DNA of 64,000 nucleotides from Georgenia ruanii (lineage in GTDB: Bacteria > Actinomycetota > Actinomycetes > Actinomycetales > Actinomycetaceae). The notes beneath the pieces were generated by a model that was not told where the DNA came from, did no database searches, and saw nothing but the letters and a program-made list of their open reading frames with translations. The stretch is from positions 102,618 through 166,617 of the forward strand of contig NZ_VUKE01000012.1 of NCBI RefSeq assembly GCF_009193175.1, in the 5' to 3' direction. This document shows, piece after piece, positions 36,293 to 44,107 of the stretch (the stretch's first letter is position 1; every line of letters starts with the position of its first letter). The position numbers were made by a program, and so were the translations under genes.

Positions 36293-37195
36293 CTACATCG
36301 TCAGGTCGATCGGCAGCTCGGGGAGCATCATGTCCGCGATGCCGTACTTCGTCATGATCTGCTCGTACACACCGGTGTCCACGAGGTGCAGCATCGCGGC
36401 GTGGACCGCGTCGAGCAGCTCGTCGTTGCCCTGCTTGATCGCCGCGCCGCTCGAGAGGGTGACGTCCGTGTCCACCACCTTCACGGCGTCCGGGTCCCGG
36501 TCGGCGTAGGCGAGCGCGACGACGATCTCGAGCACGCCGAACTCGTCCTGCTCGCTCGTGACGGCGAGCGCGACTCCGGCGTTGTCGACGTAGGAGTTGA
36601 CCTGGATCTCCGGCTCACCCGCGTCGACGCACGCGGTGTTGATGTCCCCGCTGATGAGCCGCTCGACGAGCGTGCCCTTGGTGACCGCCACCGAACGACC
36701 GCACAGGTCGGCCTTGTAGTCGACCTCGTCGTCCTCCGAGCCGGCGTGGGCGATGGTCGCAAAGCCGTTCTGGTAGAGCGAGATGATGTCGAAGAGCTCC
36801 ATGCGTTCCTTGTTGGCGCCCATGGTGGCCAGGTCGTAGCGCCCGGACTCGACCCCCGGCTGGAGGGCGTCGAACGTCACCACGTCGAAGTCGGCCTCGA
36901 GGTCCAGCACCCGGGCCGTGGCCTCGTAGATCTCGATCGCGACGCCGGTGAGCTCGCCGTCCTCGTCGGTGTACTGGGCGGGCATGTTGGTGCTGGTAGC
37001 CCCGATCCGCAGGGTGCCGCGCTCGCGGATCTCCGCGGGCACCATCTCCGCGATCTCGGGCACGGCCTCGCCCCCTGCCGCCTCCTGGCCCGACGTCGCG
37101 CCGTCCGGGGTGTCGCCCGAGCTCGGGTTCGAGCATGCGCTCAAGCCGAGCAGTGCCAGGAACGCCCCCGCGGTGACCAGCTTCTTCCTCAACAT
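36293..37195 (-). CDS. ABC transporter substrate-binding lipoprotein, polar amino acid type (cluster B)
   Basis: A 300-residue SBP_bac_3 lipoprotein. Signal MLRKKLVTAGAFLALLGLS with lipobox LSAC, a short linker, then RGTLRIGATSTNMPAQYTDE and VVTFDALQPGVESGRYDLA. It is a paralogue of the cluster A protein at 27623-28534. ATG 37195 follows GAGAGG. It is the last gene of the seven-gene minus-strand operon, 155 bases after the second permease. It should bind the cluster substrate outside the cell. Confidence 0.9.
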   Translation of the reverse strand: MLRKKLVTAGAFLALLGLSACSNPSSGDTPDGATSGQEAAGGEAVPEIAEMVPAEIRERGTLRIGATSTNMPAQYTDEDGELTGVAIEIYEATARVLDLEADFDVVTFDALQPGVESGRYDLATMGANKERMELFDIISLYQNGFATIAHAGSEDDEVDYKADLCGRSVAVTKGTLVERLISGDINTACVDAGEPEIQVNSYVDNAGVALAVTSEQDEFGVLEIVVALAYADRDPDAVKVVDTDVTLSSGAAIKQGNDELLDAVHAAMLHLVDTGVYEQIMTKYGIADMMLPELPIDLTM

Positions 37196-37350
37196 CGTGA
37201 ATTCCTCTCGTTGGGCACAACTGTGTGTGACGCGCGGCGGGCCGACGGCCCGCGCCGTTGTCCTGCTCCTCCAGCGGCGATCGGGGCCGCCGGATCATTT
37301 CCTCGCCCCCCACCGACGCCCACGGCCTGTGCGGGACGTCGGGAGTCGGG

Positions 37351-38268
37351 TCACGCCTTCACGGGCGTGATGCTCGGACGCCGGTTGAAGCCGCGCCCCA
37401 ATCTCCGTTCCAGCCAGATCTGTCCGACCATCAGCACGCTCGTCAGGGCGAGGTACCACACGCACGCGACCGTGAGCATGGGGATGGTCTCCCCGGTCTG
37501 CGAGTAGACCTTCTGCACCGTCGTCAGCAGCTCGCCGTAGCCGATCACCGTGACGATCGAGGTGTTCTTGAACATCGTGACGACCTCGTTCGCCATCGGC
37601 GGGATCAGCACGCGGATCGCCTGAGGCCCGCTGACCCGCGTCAGTGCCGTCCACGGCGTCAGACCCAGCGCTCGCACCGCCTCGTGCTGGCCGGAGGCGA
37701 CCGCGAGGTACCCGCCCCGGAAGATCTCCGCCGCCTTCCCGCCGAAGTAGAGCGACAGACCCAGCAGGGCCGATCCGAACTGGGTGACCACCCGCTTGGT
37801 CTCCACCTCCCACAGCGGCGGAAGGCCCGGGATCCCGAACCCGAGGGTGGGGACCAGAGCGGCCAGGAAGAAGATGAACAGCAGCACCACCATGATCGGC
37901 AGTGCCCGGATCACCCAGATGTAGATGAGCGCCAGGTTTCGCAGCAGCGGGTACCGGGACAGCCGCGCCGCGCACACCAGCAGCCCGAGGAGGCATCCGC
38001 CCACGAGGCTCAGCGCAGTCAGACCCAAAGTCCTTCCGACGCCCGCGAGCACCTTGTCGGCGAACAGGTGCTGGGCGACGATGTGCCAATTCCACCCCGG
38101 GCTCAGGAGGAAGTCGACAAGGAGGAGCACGAGGAGAATCCCGGCCGCCGCCGTCACCCACCGGGAAATCTCGAAGCGTCGTCGGACCGGCATCGCCGCG
38201 ATCTGCTCGTGGTCCAGCACGGTCGCGGACGCCGAGCCGGCCTGCATGGTCATCTGCATGCGGATCAC
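37351..38268 (-). CDS. ABC transporter permease, polar amino acid type (second permease of cluster B)
   Basis: A 305-residue HisM/GlnP-type permease with about five helices. The EAA-type coupling motif and following LIPPMANEVVTMFKNTS are visible in the C-terminal third. It is paralogous to the permease at 41491-42480, sharing that motif and the ending MLTVACVWYLALTSVLMVGQ, so the two probably form a heterodimer. The GTG at 38268 directly abuts the stop of the ODH-like gene, with GGAAGG before it; ATG 38259 is an alternative start. Confidence 0.9.
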   Translation of the reverse strand: MIRMQMTMQAGSASATVLDHEQIAAMPVRRRFEISRWVTAAAGILLVLLLVDFLLSPGWNWHIVAQHLFADKVLAGVGRTLGLTALSLVGGCLLGLLVCAARLSRYPLLRNLALIYIWVIRALPIMVVLLFIFFLAALVPTLGFGIPGLPPLWEVETKRVVTQFGSALLGLSLYFGGKAAEIFRGGYLAVASGQHEAVRALGLTPWTALTRVSGPQAIRVLIPPMANEVVTMFKNTSIVTVIGYGELLTTVQKVYSQTGETIPMLTVACVWYLALTSVLMVGQIWLERRLGRGFNRRPSITPVKA

Positions 38269-39324
38269 TCAGCCTTCCCTGGTGCCGGCGCCGACGCGCA
38301 GCGCACTCCGCTCGTGCGCGTACGCCACGAGAGCCTCGACCGCCTCGTCGTCCGCCCGGAGACCACGCCCGAGGATGATCTCGGAGATCACTCGCACCGC
38401 GGTCAGGGCGGTGTGGTCCAGCCCCACCCGTGCTGCGAGCTGCTCGTAGCCGGCGACGCCGAACGGCACGTCGTCCGTCAGGAACCGGCTGTCCAAGTCT
38501 GTGGGTCCCGGCCGGTTGCGGTAACCCGCGAATGACTTCACCGTCTCGTAGTAGGACTCGCCCCGCATGCCGTCGTCTCCGTACGCGGCGAGCGCCATCT
38601 CGAGGATCGTGTCGGCCCGTCCGCCCAACGCCTCGACGACCGCACGGCGTTCACGGTCGATGGCCACCATGAGCCGCTCGACCGCCGGTGTGAAGCCCTC
38701 GTCCCAGTAGTGCCACACCTCCCGGTTCTCGATCCGGGTGGCGTTGAGGATCGCGAGCGGCGGGTGGATGAGTGCGTTGATGTTGGACAGCGAGGTCGTC
38801 ACCAGGTCGGACGGGACCACGTCGGGAAAGTAGCGGCCGAAGTGTGCCAGTGCCGCGGACGTCTCCTCGTCGCTTGGCGCCGCCAGATCGAGGTTCCGCT
38901 TGCGCATGAACAGCTGCACCCGGCCGTGTGTGAGCCGTCCACCGAACATCCAGCCGGGAACCTCGCTGAAGCGGGGGAGCGGTACACCCCACTGCCGGAA
39001 CCGTTCCGCCGACAGCAGCGCCCCGGCGAAGCCTCCCGGAGCCAGGAGCACCGGCCTGCCCGCGAACTGCTCGGGTCGTGCCGAGAAGATGCGCTCGAGG
39101 TCCATCGCCGGCGCCGTGACCACGAAGCTGCCCCCATCCAACGGGACGTCCGGCGAGACCGAGGCGATGACGGCGGTCCCGGACAGCCCGCTCCCCGTCA
39201 CCGGGACCGTCAGCTCCCCCAGGTCCTCGTCGCTGGTGAACATCACGCGCTCGCCGCTCGCCAGCGAGGCGACGGCAGCCACCGGCAGCGTGCGCTCGGC
39301 GTCTCCCACGATGATGAGACTCAT
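38269..39324 (-). CDS. Opine dehydrogenase-like protein without a Rossmann glycine loop (cluster B)
   Basis: A 351-residue paralogue of the protein at 26404-27480. It keeps the catalytic His (NALIHPPLAILNATR) and Asp (RFLTDDVPFGVAG) of the octopine dehydrogenase domain, and the helix VERLMVAIDRERRAVVEALG. The N-terminus IIVGDAERTLPVAAVAS replaces the expected GxGxxG loop, exactly as in the cluster A copy. GAGGAGC precedes ATG 39324. It lies between the FMN enzyme and the second permease, tightly packed, which supports a role in handling the imported substrate. An NAD(P)H-dependent opine synthesis reaction is unlikely without the glycine loop. Confidence 0.7.
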   Translation of the reverse strand: MSLIIVGDAERTLPVAAVASLASGERVMFTSDEDLGELTVPVTGSGLSGTAVIASVSPDVPLDGGSFVVTAPAMDLERIFSARPEQFAGRPVLLAPGGFAGALLSAERFRQWGVPLPRFSEVPGWMFGGRLTHGRVQLFMRKRNLDLAAPSDEETSAALAHFGRYFPDVVPSDLVTTSLSNINALIHPPLAILNATRIENREVWHYWDEGFTPAVERLMVAIDRERRAVVEALGGRADTILEMALAAYGDDGMRGESYYETVKSFAGYRNRPGPTDLDSRFLTDDVPFGVAGYEQLAARVGLDHTALTAVRVISEIILGRGLRADDEAVEALVAYAHERSALRVGAGTREG

Positions 39325-39386
39325 CTACTGCTCCTCGCTCCTCGCTCGTCGCTCGGTCGTTCGTCGGTTCCTCGTCGCCGTGCCCG

Positions 39387-40634
39387 TCACGGGGTCGTCA
39401 CCGGTTCGAGCTCCGGCGAGGCCAGGGCGAGGTTGGGGCCCTTCCACGGCGCGGCGTCGCGTGCGAGGTGGGCGAGGTCGCCGGGGAGCATGAGATGGTC
39501 CCGGCCTAGGGACGACAGTTCCGATACGCCCAGGACCCCCATCATTCGTCTGATCTCGTTGCCCAGGATCGAGACCGCACGCTGCGCGCCTGCCTGTCCG
39601 CCGGCGCCCAGGCCGTACAGGGTGGCGCGGCCGACCAGCACCGCGTCGGCACCCAGCGCGATCGCCTTGACCACGTCGCTCCCACGGCGGAACCCGCTGT
39701 CGACCAGCACCGGCACCCGTCCGGCCACCGCGGCGGCCACACCGGGCAGCATCTCCAGCGGGGCCGGCGCCGCGTCGTTGGTGCCGCCCCCGTGGTTGCT
39801 GACGACGATGCCGTTGGCACCGCAGTCGATGGCCTTGACCGCGTCGTCGGGGTGGAGGATGCCCTTGACGACCAGGTTGCCCGGCCAGAGGGCGCGCACG
39901 CGGCGCAGGAAGTCCCACGTCAGGGAGTCGGCCTTGACCCAGAAGGGACTGCCCGCGCCTCGCGAGACGCCCTTCGGGACGTCGATGTTGACCATCTGCG
40001 GCAGCCGCCGCTCGTTGAGCAGATACCGAACGGGCGTGGTGAACGTCCAGCCTGGATGACGCAGCGGCTCCAGGAAGTGGCTGGGCCGGAGCTTCAGCGG
40101 GAACTTCAGGCGATTGCGCTGGTCGTACGGACGGTTGTACGGGATGGTCGAGTCGACGGTGAGGATCAGTGTCTCGAAGCCCGCGTCCCTGGCGCGGATG
40201 ATCCCGCTCAGCGCCGCCTCGACGTCCCGCCAGATGATCGCCTGGTACCACTGGCGCCCGCCGCCCTGCTCGAGCACCGTCTCCATCGGGGTGGCGGTGG
40301 TGCTCGTGAGCACGAACGGGATGCCCGCCTCCGCCGCGGCCCGGGCGAGCGCCACCTCGCCGCGGTAAGACACCCAGCTCGTGATGCCCGTCGGTCCGAT
40401 GATCAGGGGCAGGGCCTGCCGGTGCCCGAAGAGGTCGGTCGAGGGATCCCGGTCGGACACGTCGTTCAGCACCCGGTGCACGAGCTTGATCCGGTCCAGG
40501 ACGTCGCGGTTGTGCCGGTACGCGACATCGTCCTCGCTGCCGTGGTCGAGCGAGTCGAACATGGCTCGCGGCAGGCGCTTCTTGGCGAGCTCACGAAGGT
40601 GGAAGATGTCGACTGCCTCTGCGATGTTGGCCAT
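39387..40634 (-). CDS. FMN-dependent alpha-hydroxyacid oxidase-like protein (cluster B)
   Basis: A 415-residue paralogue of the cluster A enzyme at 25104-26366. Seen: LDHGSEDDVAYRHNRD, VVKGILHPDDAVKAIDCGAN, DSGFRRGSDVVKAIALGADA. The active-site motif reads SNHGGGTND: the catalytic base His281 is kept, but the substrate-binding Arg of the family is Gly284. ATG 40634 follows GAGGAG. It lies 5 bases after the ATPase gene. As in the mycofactocin-type homologues, loss of this Arg suggests a substrate other than a simple 2-hydroxyacid. Confidence 0.84.
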   Translation of the reverse strand: MANIAEAVDIFHLRELAKKRLPRAMFDSLDHGSEDDVAYRHNRDVLDRIKLVHRVLNDVSDRDPSTDLFGHRQALPLIIGPTGITSWVSYRGEVALARAAAEAGIPFVLTSTTATPMETVLEQGGGRQWYQAIIWRDVEAALSGIIRARDAGFETLILTVDSTIPYNRPYDQRNRLKFPLKLRPSHFLEPLRHPGWTFTTPVRYLLNERRLPQMVNIDVPKGVSRGAGSPFWVKADSLTWDFLRRVRALWPGNLVVKGILHPDDAVKAIDCGANGIVVSNHGGGTNDAAPAPLEMLPGVAAAVAGRVPVLVDSGFRRGSDVVKAIALGADAVLVGRATLYGLGAGGQAGAQRAVSILGNEIRRMMGVLGVSELSSLGRDHLMLPGDLAHLARDAAPWKGPNLALASPELEPVTTP

Positions 40635-40639
40635 GTGAC

Positions 40640-41494
40640 CTAGCTCCTCGTCCGTGGCGTCGCGACGACCTCGCCCTGCTGCGGGTCCGCGGAGGCCTGT
40701 TGCTCTGCCGGGTGAATCTGCCCGTTGACCGCGGCGAAAAACGCTCGCCCGCGCTCCGTCCTCGGATGGGCCAGCACCTCTCGCGGTGGGCCCTGCTCGA
40801 TGATCCGGCCGTCCGCCATGACGACCAGCTGGTCGGCGATCTCCGCGGCAAGGTTCATCTCGTGGGTGACGATCACCATGGTGGTGCCGTCGTTCGCGAG
40901 CGACCGGATGACCTCCAGGACCTCGGCGACGAGCTCGGGGTCGAGCGCGCTGGTCGGCTCGTCGAACAGCATGACCTCGGGCTCCATGGCCAGTGCCCGC
41001 GCGATCGCGACGCGCTGCTGCTGCCCGCCGGACAGCTCGTTGGGGTAGTTGTTGCGTTTGTCCGCCAGCCCCACCCGCGAGAGGTGCTCGACGCCGATGC
41101 GCTCGGCCTCCGCCCGTGAGAGTCCGCGGACGGTCCGGGGAGCAAGCGTGACGTTCTGCAGCGCGGTCATGTTCGGGAACAGGTTGAACGACTGGAAGAC
41201 CATGCCGAAGCTAAGGACCTGCTCGCGGGCCTTGGCGGGCGACACGGGTACGCGGTACCCGTTGCGTACCTCCTCGCCGCACAGCTCACCCTTGAAGAAG
41301 ATCGCACCGCCCTGGATCGACTCGAGCATGTTGACGGTGCGCAGCAGCGTCGACTTTCCCGACCCGGAGGGCCCCACGATGCAGGTCACCGTCCCCGCGG
41401 GGACCTCCAGGCTCACGCCGTGCAACGCCTGGAACGACCCGAAGAACTTCTCCACCTTGACCAGCTCAAGAATCGGCACGGAGGACGCGTTCAC
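40640..41494 (-). CDS. ABC transporter ATPase, polar amino acid type (cluster B)
   Basis: A 284-residue GlnQ/HisP-like ATPase. Walker A VGPSGSGKSTL near residue 40, Q-loop MVFQSFNLFPNMT, signature LSGGQQQRVAIARALAMEP, Walker B VMLFDEPTSALDP and H-switch VTHEM. The GTG at 41494 overlaps the stop of the upstream permease (GTGA). It is the only amino-acid-type ATPase in the window and probably serves both permeases and both binding proteins. Confidence 0.93.
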   Translation of the reverse strand: MNASSVPILELVKVEKFFGSFQALHGVSLEVPAGTVTCIVGPSGSGKSTLLRTVNMLESIQGGAIFFKGELCGEEVRNGYRVPVSPAKAREQVLSFGMVFQSFNLFPNMTALQNVTLAPRTVRGLSRAEAERIGVEHLSRVGLADKRNNYPNELSGGQQQRVAIARALAMEPEVMLFDEPTSALDPELVAEVLEVIRSLANDGTTMVIVTHEMNLAAEIADQLVVMADGRIIEQGPPREVLAHPRTERGRAFFAAVNGQIHPAEQQASADPQQGEVVATPRTRS

Positions 41495-42480
41495 CGGACA
41501 CCACCTTTCTCACTCACGGTCTCTGACACCGGCACAGGGACCGGGAACGGCACATCGGGCCCGAGGCCCTTCTCCTTGGACAGCTTCGTGTTGGGACGAC
41601 GGTCGAACCCGCGGGCGAACTTGCGCTCGAGGAGCAGCTGCCCGGCCATGAGCACGCTCGTCAGTGCGAGGTACCAGATGCACGCCACCGTCAGCATCGG
41701 GATCGTCTCGAAGTTGGTTGCGTACAGGCGCTGCGTGGTCGTCAGCAGCTCCGCGAAGCCGACCACCGAGACCAGCGACGTGTTCTTGAACATCGTGACA
41801 ACTTCGTTGGCCATCGGTGGGATCAGCACCCGGACCGCCTGCGGGCCGGTCACCCGGGTCAGCGCCGTCCACGGGCTCAAACCCAACGCCCTGACGGCCT
41901 CGCGCTGCCCGGTGCCGACGGCGAGGAACCCGGAGCGGAAGATCTCGGCCGTCTTCCCGCCCAGGTAGAACGCCAGTCCGACGACCGCGGCCGTGAAAGG
42001 CGTGATCAGGTCGTTCGTCGGCCACGCGACGAGGTAGGGCAGGAACGGCAGCCCGATACCGAGGGTGGGCTTCAGCACGCCCAGGAAGTAGATGAGCAGC
42101 AGTATGACCAGCGGTGGTGTCGCGCGGACGAGCCACACGTACCCGAACGCGATCGTGCGCAGGACGGCGAACCGCGACAGCCTGGCCCCGCATGCCACGA
42201 GCCCCACGAGCAGGCCGAAGGTGAGGCTAAGGACGGTCAGCCAGATCGTGTTGAACACGCCGAGCACGATCCGTTGCGAGAACAGGTAGGACGCGACCAG
42301 CGGCCAGTTCCACGACTCGTTGAAGATCAGGAGGTTCCCCACCACCGCCACCATGTAGATGACCGCGATCAGGATCACCCACTGCACCAGGTCGAAGCGC
42401 CCTTTATGGGGTAGTCCGAGCAGTTGGTCCACTGGCGGCGTCTCGTGCCGGGTCGTCGTCGACCGCATACGCATCTCCAT
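41491..42480 (-). CDS. ABC transporter permease, polar amino acid type (first permease of cluster B)
   Basis: A 329-residue permease with about five to six helices. It has LGLSPWTALTRVTGPQA and the coupling region LIPPMANEVVTMFKNTS. The frame stays open far upstream, but ATG 42480 overlaps the DAO stop codon in a TGATG arrangement, so translation is coupled and this start is clear. It is paralogous to the permease at 37351-38268; separation of the two by the ATPase and enzyme genes is unusual for this importer class, where permease genes are normally adjacent. Confidence 0.9.
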   Translation of the reverse strand: MEMRMRSTTTRHETPPVDQLLGLPHKGRFDLVQWVILIAVIYMVAVVGNLLIFNESWNWPLVASYLFSQRIVLGVFNTIWLTVLSLTFGLLVGLVACGARLSRFAVLRTIAFGYVWLVRATPPLVILLLIYFLGVLKPTLGIGLPFLPYLVAWPTNDLITPFTAAVVGLAFYLGGKTAEIFRSGFLAVGTGQREAVRALGLSPWTALTRVTGPQAVRVLIPPMANEVVTMFKNTSLVSVVGFAELLTTTQRLYATNFETIPMLTVACIWYLALTSVLMAGQLLLERKFARGFDRRPNTKLSKEKGLGPDVPFPVPVPVSETVSEKGGVR

Positions 42481-43655
42481 CAGGTCAGGGTCGAGCCGGC
42501 GGCGTCGCCGGCGAGGTGTGCGGACGGGGCCGGGGAGCCGAGGAACCGGTCCGGGCGGTAACCGGCGAGCAACGGGCTCTGCTTGCCGGTCACGATCTCC
42601 TCGGCGAGGAGGCGGCCCACGAGCGGGCCGAGGACGCCACCGCTGTGCATGACCGCGTCGAAGTAGCCGGGCACCGAGTCCACCGTGCCGACCCGGGGGA
42701 GCCCGTCCGCCGGCATGGGCCGGACACCGACCCTGGTGGCGATCGGGCGGATCGGGGCCATCGACGGGAGCAGCTGCTCCGCCTGGGCGAGGACGTGCGC
42801 GACGAACGCGTTGCGCTCCATCCCGCCGGTGAAACCCTCGTCCCGTGCGGAGGCCACCTCGCCGGTCTTCCACCCGACGAGACTCCGCAGCCGTATGATG
42901 CCGTCCGTTTCGGGCTTGGCGGCGAGCTCCTTCACCGTGATCATCCGGCGCAACGGGTTCCCGATCGCCCGTACGTGGATACCCATCCCGGGCTGAGGAC
43001 TCATCGGCATGGCGATGTCGTAGGACGCCGCGACCTCGCCGGCGCGGGCTCCGGCCGCGTTGACCACCGCGTCTGCCTCGAGCGCGGTGCCGTCGTCGTG
43101 GACGATGCGGTGCCGACCGCCCGGGAGTTGCTCGAGGCGAAGCACCCGTGAGCCGAAGTGCCCGATCGCACCGTTGTCGACCGCCGCCTGGAACAACGTC
43201 CTCGCGAGCAGCGAGCCGGCGACCGTGAACTCGTCCAGGAAGTGCGCGACGCGCAGGTCGGGACGCGCGAACGCGACATGGGGCTCCAGCCTCGCGTTCA
43301 CCTCGGCCGCGCTCAGCACCTCGACCGGGTAGCCGGCAGCGTGAGACTCCTCGACCAGCAAGTCGAGCTCGTCGGCCGAGTCCTCCACCTGGAGGGTGCC
43401 GCCGGTGGTCATCCACGGGCTCGAGGGGAACGACTCGGCGAGACGGTGGTGCTCCTCCATGGCAAGCAGTCGGAGCTCGCGGTAGTGCGGGTCCGACTTG
43501 CCGCGAGCGGAGATCCATCCCGTGCCGGCCTCGGTCGTGCCGGCACCGGGATACCCGGCATCCACGACGGACACCCGTACGTCCCCGAACCGCGACAGAT
43601 GGAACGCCACCGAGGTCCCGACGATCCCGGCTCCGATCACACAGACGTTCCGCAC
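42480..43655 (-). CDS. FAD-dependent oxidoreductase, DAO family (cluster B copy)
   Basis: A 391-residue flavoenzyme, first gene of the cluster B operon. FAD-binding VCVIGAGIVGTSVAFHLSR, then GYPGAGTTEAGTGWI, and RPMPADGLPRVGTVDSVPGY near the C-terminus. Close paralogue of the enzyme at 23703-24821. GTG 43655 is the start: GAGAGGTGG lies upstream, and the codon aligns with the ATG of the paralogue; the 87 upstream codons of open frame are not coding. It resembles glycine/sarcosine oxidases and the B subunits of opine oxidases; its substrate should be what the following transporter brings in. Confidence 0.87.
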   Translation of the reverse strand: MRNVCVIGAGIVGTSVAFHLSRFGDVRVSVVDAGYPGAGTTEAGTGWISARGKSDPHYRELRLLAMEEHHRLAESFPSSPWMTTGGTLQVEDSADELDLLVEESHAAGYPVEVLSAAEVNARLEPHVAFARPDLRVAHFLDEFTVAGSLLARTLFQAAVDNGAIGHFGSRVLRLEQLPGGRHRIVHDDGTALEADAVVNAAGARAGEVAASYDIAMPMSPQPGMGIHVRAIGNPLRRMITVKELAAKPETDGIIRLRSLVGWKTGEVASARDEGFTGGMERNAFVAHVLAQAEQLLPSMAPIRPIATRVGVRPMPADGLPRVGTVDSVPGYFDAVMHSGGVLGPLVGRLLAEEIVTGKQSPLLAGYRPDRFLGSPAPSAHLAGDAAGSTLT

Positions 43656-44107
43656 GCCGTCCACCTCTCCCTTCGCTGCGGACGTGAACACGGGTAACGG
43701 GTCCACGTCCGCGTGGTGCGCCATGAGCGGATGCGCTCGTAGATGCATGGTCGCGATCGCCAATCCCATGTGCAGGTGGCAGCGCAGCTCGCGCGTCGTT
43801 GTTGCCCGGCATCGTCGGCTGGCTCCTTCGCCGCGTGCCGCCATACCGGATCCAGCATGAACCGGATTGCGTGCAATCGTGAGAGCAGTGCACGCCAAGA
43901 TGCAACATGTCGACACCGTTCGTTATCAATTTGTTACATGGCTGAGAGGGGCTACTGGGCATCAGTGACGGTGATGTGAGTCATTGGCAACCATTGTTTG
44001 AAGAGATTACTTCCCCGCTTCTACAGTTCCGGAAACGGGCCACGACGGCCCCACCGGGCGGTCTGGCCTTCGCCAGGCACGCCGCACAGCTGCGAAGGAG
44101 CACGGAC
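43656..44107. promoter_or_regulatory. Divergent region between cluster B operon and hyuA
   Basis: The 452-base gap contains the promoters for the cluster B operon (minus) and the Hyu-CoA-transferase genes (plus). It holds the GATTGCGTGCAATC palindrome (43865-43878) and AACATGTCGAC (43904-43914), which recurs inverted in the cluster A divergent region. The open frame from 43976 into hyuA lacks a plausible ribosome site and is considered non-coding. Confidence 0.5.
43865..43878. promoter_or_regulatory. Palindromic operator candidate 3 (GntR-type) before cluster B
   Basis: GATTGCGTGCAATC is a palindrome except for its two centre bases and matches the sites at 21853-21866 and 21921-21934 (GATTGCATGCAGTC and GATCGCATGCAATT). 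It lies 210 bases before the DAO start and 230 bases before hyuA. Confidence 0.6.

Noticed and set aside
41491..43962. An 823-residue reading of the first cluster B permease
   Set aside because: The upstream 490 codons are the DAO gene read in another frame; the permease starts at 42480 in a TGATG overlap.
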